Origin: Clostridiaceae bacterium
Lineage (GTDB): Bacteria; Bacillota; Clostridia; Oscillospirales; Acutalibacteraceae
DNA length: 35,407 nucleotides
Direction of reading: 5' to 3'
Assembly (NCBI GenBank): GCA_016297555.1
Contig: JAEDGK010000004.1
Coordinates: 1 to 35,407, forward strand
Positions 1 through 8,126 of this stretch are shown piece by piece (position 1 is the stretch's first letter; every line of letters starts with the position of its first letter). Under the pieces are notes generated by a model. That model was not told the DNA's origin. It did not search any database and saw nothing but the letters and a program-made list of their open reading frames with translations. The position numbers were made by a program, and so were the translations under genes.

Positions 1-136
1 AATATTATACAACATTCAGATAAATATTTCAATAGTAGGTAGTCATAAAATTGTGAAAATATCACATAAATTTATCGTAAATTTTTAAAAATTTATTAAA
101 ATATATAACTTTTTTTAAAAAGCAACATTATCACGG

Positions 137-165
137 TTGAAAAAATTTAAAAATTGATATATAAT
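137..165 (+). promoter_or_regulatory. sigma-A promoter of the nitroreductase gene
   Basis: TTGAAA (137-142) and TATAAT (160-165) are separated by 17 bases, in a very AT-rich stretch. The ATG at 209 follows with AGAGGTG at 195-201. The rest of 1-208 is AT-rich sequence in which I see no gene. Confidence 0.75.
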
Positions 166-208
166 ATCTCATATTTTCTCTAAACCATAAAATACAGAGG
201 TGCTGAAA

Positions 209-778
209 ATGTTAAAAGATTTGGTTTTGAAAAACCGTTCTTACCGACGGTTTTATGAAGATGAAAAAATTGATGTTCAAACACTCAGAGAGCTTGTTGA
301 CCTTGCCAGAAATACGCCGTCAACCGTCAATTCTCAGGCTCTTAAATTCAAGCTTGTCTGCGACAGCGTAAATAACGAAAAGGTTTTTAAAACACTTTCT
401 TGGGCAGGAATGTTAAAAGATTGGGGCGGTCCCGCAGAGGGAGAAAGACCTGCCGCTTATATTATTGTTATGTGTGACCTTTCGATAGGCAGCGGCAAAT
501 ACTATGATGAGGGAATAGCGGCTCAGACGATAATGCTCGGCGCTGTTGAAAAGGGTCTTGGAGGCTGCATACTCGGAAGCATACGCAAGGAACAGCTTGC
601 ATCCGATTTTAGTATTGACCTTGATAAATATTCAATAGACCTTGTTCTCGCTATCGGAAAGCCGAAAGAAACGGTAAAACTGACCGACTTACCCGAAAAC
701 GGAAGCACAGCCTATTATAGAGATGAAAACGGCGTGCACTATGTTCCCAAGCGTTCACTTGACGATATAATAATCTGA
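209..778 (+). CDS. nitroreductase family protein
   Basis: Predicted FMN-dependent oxidoreductase of the nitroreductase fold, 189 residues, cytosolic. The N-terminus has the family's flavin-phosphate segment (NRSYRRF, with Arg/Ser residues), followed by ARNTPSTVNSQALKF, the usual A-R-x-A/T-P-S-x-x-N-x-Q block, and near the C-terminus EKGLGGCILGSI, matching the family's G-x-G/C substrate and flavin region. I chose ATG 209, since GAGGTG at 197-202 lies about 6 bases upstream; an in-frame GTG at 200 overlaps that site. The substrate cannot be read from sequence: quinones, nitroaromatics and enones are all possible for the family. It is monocistronic, with a promoter at 137-165 and a terminator at 798-826. 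Confidence 0.88.
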   Translation: MLKDLVLKNRSYRRFYEDEKIDVQTLRELVDLARNTPSTVNSQALKFKLVCDSVNNEKVFKTLSWAGMLKDWGGPAEGERPAAYIIVMCDLSIGSGKYYDEGIAAQTIMLGAVEKGLGGCILGSIRKEQLASDFSIDLDKYSIDLVLAIGKPKETVKLTDLPENGSTAYYRDENGVHYVPKRSLDDIII

Positions 779-797
779 ATAAGTTCCTTGAAATTTT

Positions 798-826
798 TGC
801 CCCGCAGATTTGCGGGGTACTTTTTT
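798..826 (+). terminator. rho-independent terminator after the nitroreductase gene
   Basis: CCCCGCA (800-806) pairs with TGCGGGG (811-817) across a 4-base loop and is followed by six T (821-826). It separates the nitroreductase gene from the TerB cassette. Confidence 0.85.
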
Positions 827-858
827 GAAAAAGAAAAGCACAAATGTTCGGAAAACTG

Positions 859-886
859 TTGAAAATTTCAGAAAACCTGATATAAT
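859..886 (+). promoter_or_regulatory. promoter of the TerB/ATPase/helicase operon, extended -10
   Basis: TTGAAA (859-864), a 16-base spacer and TATAAT (881-886), with TG at 878-879 forming an extended -10 (TGATATAAT). The first gene starts 33 bases downstream, at 919. With the terminator at about 5997-6024 it makes the three genes a separate transcription unit. Confidence 0.72.
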
Positions 887-918
887 ATTTACGGAAATCA
901 GACAAAGGCGGTGATTGG

Positions 919-2391
919 TTGGCAGATTCAAAGGAATTGATAAACATAATTATGACGGAAATCCGTAAAAACGCAGGGAAGAATTTTGAATCCTCCGTAT
1001 ATAAGGATGAGCCTATCATAAAAACAGCCGCTCAAATGGCTAATTATCTGCCGCCACAATACCGCGAAATGCGTAAAATTGCCCGTTCTCACGAAGCTTA
1101 CAGCAAAAGCGCCTCGTGGATTTTTTGCCGTCAAGGGGAATTTATGAAGGATTTTGAAGATGATTTTGATTATCACGGCGAGTTCTTCTGCTACTATCCG
1201 AATTATAATGCAATGAACGATTTGCAGCTTCGCGGCTATTTTGCGTGGCGAACAAAAGTCAGAAAAGGCAAAATTGAGCCCACTTCTCTTTCATATGCAT
1301 TTGTCTATATTTATGAACTTATTAATCTCATCGGTGTTAATTCGCCCCGCGAGGGCTTTGATGCTCTCCTTGATTTTTGGACGGCTTACCGCAGCTTTGA
1401 TGCAAGGCTTGATAACTATGTTAAACGCTGGCTTGTTGATTTTGCCGTCTATTACGGGCTTGATTTTTCGGAAATTTCGAGTCTGACTGATGATTTGTTT
1501 GAGAAATCGCTGATTGCCTTTATGGATTGCCGAAGCTGCGGGCAATCGGAGCTTTTTGATGCTTTGTGCTCGCTTTCGTCTTATAACATTCTGAATTCGC
1601 GGTTTTATAAAGAAAACTCCGAAGATACAGAAATGATTCTTTGCAGAGTTATTGTTAAATTAGCGGAGTATTATGAAAAAAACAGAAAAACCACGCTTTT
1701 TGAAAAGCTTTTCGGCAAGATAATCGACGGACCTTATTATATGTTTTCATCTGCAATTTTTTATGAAAACGGCAGACATACCGACTGTGATGTTGAAATC
1801 AACAAAATCAACAGTTATTCTTGCCGAAACGGAAGCTGGCGGTGTAAGCGGTTTTTCGGCAGCAGATCAAAGAGCCGCGATCTCGGTGCTGTTGTAAAAG
1901 CGGTTGACTGTGAAATGCGCGAGGCTTATGGCTTTAAATCAGCTTTAAAGCCCGAAAAAACCGCAAAGGTTTTGATTGGAATAATCAGAAAAGAAATCAA
2001 CGAATTTCTTGAAGAAAAGAAAAGAAACGCCGCTCCTAAAATTGAAATTGATATGTCAAAGCTTCAGGGAATAAGAACCGCGTCCGAGATTACGGGCAAG
2101 AAGCTTATTGTTGACGAGGAGACAGAAGAGATTGCTGCGCCTGACGAGCCAAAGCCCGTAAACAATACCGAGCTGAGCGATGATGAGTTTGCTTTTATGC
2201 AAAAGATGCTTTACGGCGAAGATTATGAAAGCTTTCTTCATAAAAAAGGGATAATGCTTTCCGTTATCGTTGATTGTGTTAACGAGAAGCTTTTTGATTT
2301 GTTCGGCGATACCGTTATTGATTTCAACGGTGATGTTCCGGAGCCTATTGAGGATTATATTGAAGAACTGAAAGGAATAATCGGAAAATGA
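919..2391 (+). CDS. TerB-N / TerB-C domain protein
   Basis: 490-residue cytosolic protein. Residues about 60-260 match the TerB-N domain. The clearest block is MNDLQLRGYFAWRTKVRKG (from residue 99), followed by a Y-x-Y-E-L-I-N-L-I-G-V helix. Residues about 419-490 (starting LSDDEFAFMQKML) resemble TerB-C. The linker at about 375-418 is charged and probably disordered. TerB-N/TerB-C proteins were grouped by comparative genomics with tellurite-resistance-type stress systems and DNA-processing enzymes; a biochemical role is not established. The start is TTG at 919, supported by AAGGCGGTGAT at 905-915. It is the first gene of the three-gene unit, and its stop overlaps the next ATG by 4 bases (ATGA), so translation is probably coupled. 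Confidence 0.85.
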   Translation: MADSKELINIIMTEIRKNAGKNFESSVYKDEPIIKTAAQMANYLPPQYREMRKIARSHEAYSKSASWIFCRQGEFMKDFEDDFDYHGEFFCYYPNYNAMNDLQLRGYFAWRTKVRKGKIEPTSLSYAFVYIYELINLIGVNSPREGFDALLDFWTAYRSFDARLDNYVKRWLVDFAVYYGLDFSEISSLTDDLFEKSLIAFMDCRSCGQSELFDALCSLSSYNILNSRFYKENSEDTEMILCRVIVKLAEYYEKNRKTTLFEKLFGKIIDGPYYMFSSAIFYENGRHTDCDVEINKINSYSCRNGSWRCKRFFGSRSKSRDLGAVVKAVDCEMREAYGFKSALKPEKTAKVLIGIIRKEINEFLEEKKRNAAPKIEIDMSKLQGIRTASEITGKKLIVDEETEEIAAPDEPKPVNNTELSDDEFAFMQKMLYGEDYESFLHKKGIMLSVIVDCVNEKLFDLFGDTVIDFNGDVPEPIEDYIEELKGIIGK

Positions 2392-3707
2392 AGATACCAA
2401 AAAGAATTGCGTCGGTTGTTATAAATTCGCTTAAAGGCGGCGTTGTGCCGAGAATAGGACTGCCTTATATAACCGTCGGCAGAGAAACGGAAATAGACGC
2501 TCTGCTACACGATGTTGATATTATTGAGCAGGGAGGAGCTTCTTTTCGGTTTATCGTCGGCAAATACGGCAGCGGTAAAAGCTTTTTACTGCAAACAATC
2601 AGAAACTATGTAATGGACAGAAATTTTGTTGTTGCCGATGCGGACTTATCTCCCGAGCGAAGACTTCAGGGAACAAAGGGGCAGGGTCTTGCAACATATA
2701 AAGAGCTGATTAGAAATATCTCCACAAAAACGAGACCCGAGGGCGGCGCTCTGACGCTTATACTCGACCGCTGGATAAGCGGAGTTCAGAGCGAGGCTGC
2801 GGCAGAAAGCGGGCTTGATATCGGCGACCCTCGTTTTTCCAAAGAGGTTGAACGCAAAATTTATGAGGTTATTAGCTCGCTTAACGAAATGGTTCACGGC
2901 TTTGATTTTGCAAAGCTTCTTACGATATATTATAAATCTTACATTAATGGTGATGATGAAAGCAAGGCAAAGGTTGTCAAGTGGTTTCGCGGCGAATATG
3001 TGAATAAAAGCGAGGCAAAAGCTGAGCTCGGCGTTAACATAGTTATAAGCGACGATGATTGGTATGAATATATCAAGCTTTTTGCCGTCTTTCTCAAAAA
3101 AGCGGGATATAACGGTTTGGTTATTCTCATTGACGAGCTTGTTAATATTTATAAGATACCTAACAGTATTACCCGCCAATATAATTATGAAAAAATTCTG
3201 ACTATGTATAATGACACCCTTCAGGGCAAGGCGAGCTATCTCGGTATCATTATGAGCGGAACTCCGCAGTGCATTGAAGATACCCGCCGAGGGGTTTACA
3301 GCTATGAGGCTTTGCGTTCAAGGCTCGCACAGGGCAGATTCGGCAGCGATGAGGTAAAGGATATGCTTGCGCCTGTTATAAAGCTTTCACCGCTCACTTA
3401 TGAAGAAATGCTTGTGCTGATTGAAAAGCTCTCGGATATTCATGCTCAGCTTTTTGACTATGAGCAAACCTTGACAACCGATGACTTTGTAAGCTTTATA
3501 AAGATAGAATTCGGAAGAATAGGCGCAGATGTCAATATAACGCCGCGTGAAGTTATACGCGATTTTATTGAGCTTTTAAATATTGTCTATCAGAATCCAG
3601 ATATCAATGTTGAGCAGCTTCTCGGTTCTGAAAGCTTTGAGTACGCCAAGACGCAGCTTGAGGATAGCGGCAATATTGATGACGAATTTGCAGAGTTTGA
3701 AATCTAA
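2388..3707 (+). CDS. BrxD-like P-loop ATPase (DUF2791 / BrxC-BrxD family)
   Basis: 439-residue AAA/ORC-type ATPase. The Walker A is GKYGSGKS at residues 58-65 and the Walker B is LVILIDE, with Asp249-Glu250. A later IIMSGTPQC segment sits where sensor 1 is expected, followed by an arginine-rich RSRLAQGRF stretch and an alpha-helical C-terminus. Overall layout and length fit the DUF2791 family, which includes BrxD of BREX systems. The family is thought to load or remodel partners on DNA, and the adjacent helicase is the likely partner (inference). The start overlaps the TerB gene by 4 bases. No BREX brxC, pglX methylase or pglZ gene is nearby, so this is not a complete BREX locus. Confidence 0.85.
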   Translation: MKIPKRIASVVINSLKGGVVPRIGLPYITVGRETEIDALLHDVDIIEQGGASFRFIVGKYGSGKSFLLQTIRNYVMDRNFVVADADLSPERRLQGTKGQGLATYKELIRNISTKTRPEGGALTLILDRWISGVQSEAAAESGLDIGDPRFSKEVERKIYEVISSLNEMVHGFDFAKLLTIYYKSYINGDDESKAKVVKWFRGEYVNKSEAKAELGVNIVISDDDWYEYIKLFAVFLKKAGYNGLVILIDELVNIYKIPNSITRQYNYEKILTMYNDTLQGKASYLGIIMSGTPQCIEDTRRGVYSYEALRSRLAQGRFGSDEVKDMLAPVIKLSPLTYEEMLVLIEKLSDIHAQLFDYEQTLTTDDFVSFIKIEFGRIGADVNITPREVIRDFIELLNIVYQNPDINVEQLLGSESFEYAKTQLEDSGNIDDEFAEFEI

Positions 3708-3716
3708 GGTGAGAAA

Positions 3717-5945
3717 ATGAATATTTTCAGCAGATATGCGCCGTTTGTTCAGGACTTTATCTATAAGAATAATTGGGAAGCTTTGCGCGCAATTCAGGTT
3801 GCGGCGGGCGATGCAATTTTTAATTCTGATGAAAATGTGTTGCTTTCCGCTTCAACGGCTTCGGGCAAAACGGAAGCGGCATTTTTCCCGATATTAACGC
3901 TGTTTTCAGAGGATATGCCGCGCTCAGTCGGTGCAATATACATTGGACCTTTAAAAGCTTTGATAAATGACCAATTTATGCGCCTTAACGATCTGTGCGC
4001 CGAGGCTGAAATACCCGTTTGGCATTGGCACGGAGATGTTGCTCAGTCGCATAAAAATAAGCTTTTGAAGAGTCCGTCGGGAATCCTTCAGATAACTCCC
4101 GAATCTCTTGAAGCGTTGCTGCTCCATAAGCACGCATATATTCCCAGGCTTTTCGGTGATTTGCGTTTTATTGTGATAGACGAGGTTCATTCTCTTATGC
4201 GTGGCGACCGAGGAGGGCAGACGCTCTGTTTAATTGAAAGGCTTTCAAGACTTGCAGGCGTTAATCCGCGCAGAATAGGACTTTCTGCAACAATAGGCGA
4301 TTTGGAGAGTACGGGAAAGTTTCTTGCAAGCGGAACAGGCAGGGGCGTTATAATACCCAAAATCGAGTCAAAGGGCGTTAAGTGGCGGCTGTCAATGGAG
4401 CATTTTTATGTTAGAGGTCCTCAGTCGTCGCAGGATAAGCAGGTTGACGGCGCACTGCCCGAGCTTGAATCGCCAACCGATGTTGCGCCCGAAAACGCCG
4501 ACCCGGGAATCGGCTATATTTTTGAGCATACAAGAGGTAAAAAATGCCTTGTTTTCGTAAATTCACGCGAAGAATGCGAAGCGGTTACAACAACTTTAAG
4601 GCAATACTGCGAGGCAAAGCATGAGCCTGACAGGTTTCTGATTCATCACGGCAATCTTTCGGCTTCTTACCGTGAAACGGCGGAAGCGGTTATGAAAGAT
4701 GAGGAGCAGTATAAAACCACCGTGACAACCGCTACTCTTGAATTGGGAATAGACATTGGCAGGCTTGAAAGAGCTTTTCAGATTGATGCGCCGTTTATGG
4801 TTTCATCATTTTTACAGCGAATGGGCAGAACGGGCAGGCGCGATATGCCGCCCGAAATGTGGTTTGTAATGCGCGAGGAACTGCCTGAGCCGCGAGCCTT
4901 ATTGCCGACCACCGTTCCATGGAAGCTTTTGCAGGGTATAGCGCTTGTACAGCTCTATTTGGAGGAAAGATGGGTTGAGCCGCCGAAGCTTGACCGCCTG
5001 CCGTTTAGTCTGCTTTATCATCAGACCATGAGCACGCTTGCTTCAAGCGGAGAAATGACGCCTGCCGCACTTGCCTCAAAGGTGCTGACTCTGAATTATT
5101 TTCACCGAATATCAAAAGATGATTTCAGAATAATGCTGAAGCATCTGATAGAAACCGACCAAATTCAGCGCACCGAGGAGGGAGGTCTGATCGTCGGTAT
5201 TGCGGGTGAAAGGCAGATTAATTCATTTAAATTCTATGCCGTTTTCAAGGAAAATGAAGAATATACGGTTCGTTGGGGTTCGCAGGAGCTCGGGACGATT
5301 GTTTTGCCGCCTCCTGTGGGAGAAAAAATAGCCCTTGCGGGTCATGTCTGGACGGTAGAAGAAATTGACCATAAAAGACGCCTTGTTTATTGCGAGCAGG
5401 TCAAGGGCAAAGTTCCCGCTTATTTCGGCGAATGTCCCGGTGATATCAACACAAAAGTGCTTGAGAGAATGAGACAGGTTCTTGCCGAAGAAAAGAGCTA
5501 TCCTTATCTTATGAAAAACGCCGTTGCAAGGCTTGAACAGGCACGGCACAGCGCCTTGAATTCGGGCGTTGTTTCCGAGCCGCTGATTTGTCTCGGCGGC
5601 GATATGTGGTGTTTGTTTCCGTGGCTCGGCAGCTATGCTTTTCTTGCAATGGAGAGATTTTTAAAAATCAAGTGCGGGGCAAAGCTCGGGCTTTCGGGAA
5701 TGGATTCTTCAAGACCTTATTTTATTCAGTTTAAAATGAAGGCAAGCAAAGAAGAATTCTTTGAAATACTTGCCGAGGAAGAAAAAGAAGCACTTGACCC
5801 TATGGAGCTTGTTTATCCCGGAGAAGTGCCTGTTTTTGAAAAATATGATGAATTCCTGCCCGAGGAATTGATAAGAAAAGGCTTTGCTTACGGTATTCTC
5901 GGCATAGACGAAATGAAAGAAAGGATAAGGAGCTGGAGCGAATAA
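3717..5945 (+). CDS. Lhr/BrxHI-like DEAD/DEAH-box superfamily 2 helicase
   Basis: 742-residue ATP-dependent nucleic-acid helicase or translocase. The motifs are all intact: Walker A STASGKTE (SGKT at 49-52), motif II DEVH (155-158), motif III LSATIGD (from 189), TATLELGIDIG around residue 340, and motif VI QRMGRTGRR (367-375). The long C-terminal part after about residue 390 fits the winged-helix/Lhr-core architecture seen in Lhr and BrxHI proteins. It follows the ATPase by 9 bases with AAGGTGAG as ribosome site, and ends the TerB cassette. Family knowledge suggests DNA or DNA/RNA unwinding; the real substrate is unknown. It could be a repair helicase rather than a defence effector. Confidence 0.9.
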   Translation: MNIFSRYAPFVQDFIYKNNWEALRAIQVAAGDAIFNSDENVLLSASTASGKTEAAFFPILTLFSEDMPRSVGAIYIGPLKALINDQFMRLNDLCAEAEIPVWHWHGDVAQSHKNKLLKSPSGILQITPESLEALLLHKHAYIPRLFGDLRFIVIDEVHSLMRGDRGGQTLCLIERLSRLAGVNPRRIGLSATIGDLESTGKFLASGTGRGVIIPKIESKGVKWRLSMEHFYVRGPQSSQDKQVDGALPELESPTDVAPENADPGIGYIFEHTRGKKCLVFVNSREECEAVTTTLRQYCEAKHEPDRFLIHHGNLSASYRETAEAVMKDEEQYKTTVTTATLELGIDIGRLERAFQIDAPFMVSSFLQRMGRTGRRDMPPEMWFVMREELPEPRALLPTTVPWKLLQGIALVQLYLEERWVEPPKLDRLPFSLLYHQTMSTLASSGEMTPAALASKVLTLNYFHRISKDDFRIMLKHLIETDQIQRTEEGGLIVGIAGERQINSFKFYAVFKENEEYTVRWGSQELGTIVLPPPVGEKIALAGHVWTVEEIDHKRRLVYCEQVKGKVPAYFGECPGDINTKVLERMRQVLAEEKSYPYLMKNAVARLEQARHSALNSGVVSEPLICLGGDMWCLFPWLGSYAFLAMERFLKIKCGAKLGLSGMDSSRPYFIQFKMKASKEEFFEILAEEEKEALDPMELVYPGEVPVFEKYDEFLPEELIRKGFAYGILGIDEMKERIRSWSE

Positions 5946-5996
5946 AGAAATCGTCACCTGCTCTTAACAACTGATTAATACTTAGCTGATAACATA

Positions 5997-6024
5997 AAAA
6001 TCCCGCGGATTTCCGCGGGATTTT
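5997..6024. terminator. bidirectional terminator between the helicase and purH genes
   Basis: TCCCGCGG (6001-6008) pairs with CCGCGGGA (6013-6020) over a 4-base loop. The stem is extended by flanking A and T runs (AAAA before, TTTT after), so it can stop transcription from both convergent genes. Confidence 0.85.
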
Positions 6025-6027
6025 CTG

Positions 6028-7212
6028 TTAATGATGGAAAAGTCTCATACCGGTGAAGCACATAACCATACCGTATTTGTTGCAGGCTTCAATAACATTG
6101 TCGTCTCTGATTGAGCCGCCCGGCTCTGCTATATATGTTACGCCGCTCTTTGAAGCTCTGTCGATATTGTCGCCAAAGGGGAAGAATGCATCGCTTCCGA
6201 GAGCAACACCCTTGATTGTTGAAAGATATGCTTTCTGCTCCGCTTTTGTGAAAGGCTCGGGCTTTTCGGAAAACAGGGTCTGCCATACTCCGTCGGCAAG
6301 AACATCTTCATAATCGTCTGAAATATAAATATCAATCGTGTTGTCTCTGTCGGGTCTGCCGACCGAATCAAGGAAAGGAAGATTGAGAACCTTTTCGTGC
6401 TGTCTGAGATGCCAGATATCCGCTTTGTTTCCCGCAAGGCGTGTGCAATGAATTCTTGACTGCTGACCTGCGCCGACTCCGATTGCCTGACCGTCAACGG
6501 CGTAGCAAACGGAATTGGACTGTGTGTATTTAAGAGTGATGAGCGAAATTATAAGGTCGCGCTTTGCACTGTCGGGCATTGCTTTGTTTTCGGTAACAAT
6601 GTTTGCAAGAAGCTCGTTATTGATTTCAAAATTGTTTCTGCCCTGCTCAAAGGTTATGCCGTAAACCTGCTTTGTTTCGATGGGGTTGGGAACATAATTC
6701 GGGTCAATTTTAACAATGTTGTAATTGCCCTTTCTCTTGCTTTTAAGAATTTCAAGAGCCTCGGGCTCGTAACCGGGTGCAATAACGCCGTCGGAAACCT
6801 CACGCTTTATAAGCTTTGCTGTTGTAACATCGCAAACATCCGAGAGAGCAATCCAATCGCCGAAGGAGCTCATTCTGTCAGTTCCTCTGGCTCTTGCGTA
6901 AGCGGTTGCAAGGGGAGAATCGTCAAGCCCCTCGATATCGTCAACAAAGCAGGCTTTTTTGAGTTTTTCACTCATTTTGATGCAGACTGCCGCCGATGTC
7001 GGGCTGACATGCTTGAAAGAAGTTGCAGCAGGCATTCCGAGAGCTTCTTTAAGCTCTTTTACAAGCTGCCAGCTGTTGAAAGCGTCAAGAAAATTGATAT
7101 AACCGGGTCTGCCGCTGAGAATTTCAATGGGAAGCTCCGAGCCGTCGTTCATATAGATTTTTGCGGGCTTCTGATTGGGATTGCAGCCGTATTTAAGTTC
7201 AAACTCTTTCAT
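6028..7212 (-). CDS. purH: AICAR transformylase, stand-alone (phosphoribosylaminoimidazolecarboxamide formyltransferase)
   Basis: Transfers a formyl group from 10-formyl-tetrahydrofolate to AICAR, giving FAICAR, the penultimate step of IMP synthesis. The 394 residues correspond only to the transformylase half of classical PurH (about 510-530 residues); the N-terminal MGS-like cyclohydrolase domain is absent. Visible family marks are KYGCNPNQKPA at the N-terminus, the catalytic Lys-His in SFKHVSP (Lys67, His68), and late SDAFFPFGDNID and GGSIRDD blocks. The ribosome site AAGGAG lies upstream of ATG 7212. It is 12 bases downstream of the PurO-type cyclohydrolase gene and shares its ZTP-riboswitch leader, so the two proteins together replace bifunctional PurH. 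Confidence 0.95.
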   Translation of the reverse strand: MKEFELKYGCNPNQKPAKIYMNDGSELPIEILSGRPGYINFLDAFNSWQLVKELKEALGMPAATSFKHVSPTSAAVCIKMSEKLKKACFVDDIEGLDDSPLATAYARARGTDRMSSFGDWIALSDVCDVTTAKLIKREVSDGVIAPGYEPEALEILKSKRKGNYNIVKIDPNYVPNPIETKQVYGITFEQGRNNFEINNELLANIVTENKAMPDSAKRDLIISLITLKYTQSNSVCYAVDGQAIGVGAGQQSRIHCTRLAGNKADIWHLRQHEKVLNLPFLDSVGRPDRDNTIDIYISDDYEDVLADGVWQTLFSEKPEPFTKAEQKAYLSTIKGVALGSDAFFPFGDNIDRASKSGVTYIAEPGGSIRDDNVIEACNKYGMVMCFTGMRLFHH

Positions 7213-7224
7213 TTTGACTTCTCC

Positions 7225-7944
7225 TTATTTGTTTTTATTTATCATTCTGTCGCAGTATTCTCCGCTTTCAAGGTCAATATATCTGACATAAAGCGAGATT
7301 TTGTTTTGTTCGTTGAGATTATTCCAGATATCATCGGTGAATTCGTCGATATCATCGGGAATTTCAACTCTTTCGGGCTCGCCCGTAAAGGTGGGAATGG
7401 GGTTTCCGTCGCAATTATATGTGTGGATGAAATGGCCGAGACCATTAAGAGGGGAGTAATTGAAAGTGTATCTGTTGCAGGCGGAGCCGTTCTCGTCTGC
7501 GCTTTTAAGAATGCTCAGCTTATAATCAAATTCATTGCCGTTGAAATTGAGAATACCGCTGATTCTCGGAGTGAAATTGGGCTTGTCAGGTTCAAACTCT
7601 CTTGTTTCAAGAGCCTGCTCAAAGGTTTTGCCGTCGTTGATGAAATCATATATTGTGTCGGTCTGATCGCCGTTAGTAACAATCAGGCTGTTTTTGACTG
7701 TTCTGACGGGGGAGTAAATTATGAGCGAAGGATCCTCAACCTTTGATGCGTCAAAAGGATGGATAATTACCTCGTCACCCTGCTTAATAAAAACTCTGTT
7801 TCTGCTGTTTTCGCTTCTGCCCATAATGAAATAGGCTGTAACCGCTTTTTCGCCGTTGCGGGATTTGCCGATAATGATTCCTCTGCCTACATAGGAATTG
7901 TCTTTGATAATTTCGCCGATAGTTGAGATTTTGTAAATGCCCAT
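7225..7944 (-). CDS. purO: PurO-type IMP cyclohydrolase
   Basis: Predicted to close FAICAR to IMP, the last step of de novo purine synthesis, using the archaeal-type PurO fold rather than the PurH domain. About 239 residues, cytosolic. Recognised from YVGRGIIIGKS near the N-terminus, IIYSPVRTVKNSLIVTNGDQ in the middle, and NYSPLNGLGHFIHTY later. I prefer ATG 7944 over the upstream TTG 7962 because GGAAAGG lies just upstream of 7944 at good spacing and would be inside the gene otherwise. It is the first gene after the ZTP riboswitch, followed by the transformylase gene. The assignment is strengthened by that partner lacking a cyclohydrolase domain. Confidence 0.88.
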   Translation of the reverse strand: MGIYKISTIGEIIKDNSYVGRGIIIGKSRNGEKAVTAYFIMGRSENSRNRVFIKQGDEVIIHPFDASKVEDPSLIIYSPVRTVKNSLIVTNGDQTDTIYDFINDGKTFEQALETREFEPDKPNFTPRISGILNFNGNEFDYKLSILKSADENGSACNRYTFNYSPLNGLGHFIHTYNCDGNPIPTFTGEPERVEIPDDIDEFTDDIWNNLNEQNKISLYVRYIDLESGEYCDRMINKNK

Positions 7945-7960
7945 AATTTTCATCCTTTCC

Positions 7961-8073
7961 AAAAATTAAAGGGCAGCCCTATCCTTTAAAGATAAGACTG
8001 CCCAGACGGTCGGCATAAAACAGATTTTTTGCTCCTTTGCAGTGCTCTGCATAAATCCGTCAGTCACAAAAAA
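7961..8073 (-). promoter_or_regulatory. ZTP (pfl) riboswitch with transcription terminator
   Basis: Read on the minus strand, the leader has GTGACTG (complement of 8061-8067) and GCCGACCGTCTGGGC (complement of 8000-8014), the two conserved blocks of the ZTP/pfl aptamer. The terminal GGGC also begins a 13-bp terminator stem: 7991-8003 pairs with 7971-7983, with two G-U pairs. A T-rich tract (7961-7970) follows. Ligand binding would disrupt the terminator and switch on purO-purH when 10-formyl-THF is short and ZMP/ZTP accumulate. The family mechanism is established; its operation here is inferred. Confidence 0.9.
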
Positions 8074-8092
8074 TCTTTAAATTTACATTAAG

Positions 8093-8121
8093 ATTTTAAC
8101 ACATAAAGCTGTGCTTGTCAA
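8093..8121 (-). promoter_or_regulatory. sigma-A promoter of the purO-purH operon
   Basis: On the minus strand, TTGACA (8116-8121) and TAAAAT (8093-8098) are separated by exactly 17 bases. Transcription would start just upstream of the ZTP riboswitch. Confidence 0.85.
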
Positions 8122-8126
8122 CAATA

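Noticed and set aside
1..208. Truncated gene at the left edge
   Set aside because: The stretch is AT-rich with many stops, and only a promoter and ribosome site could be supported.
859..5945. Complete BREX locus
   Set aside because: Only BrxD-like and BrxHI-like proteins are present. There is no pglX methylase, pglZ, brxA, brxB or brxC in the window.
7009..7746. 245-residue plus-strand reading frame
   Set aside because: It is the shadow of the purH and purO genes on the opposite strand, with no ribosome site and no recognisable domain.
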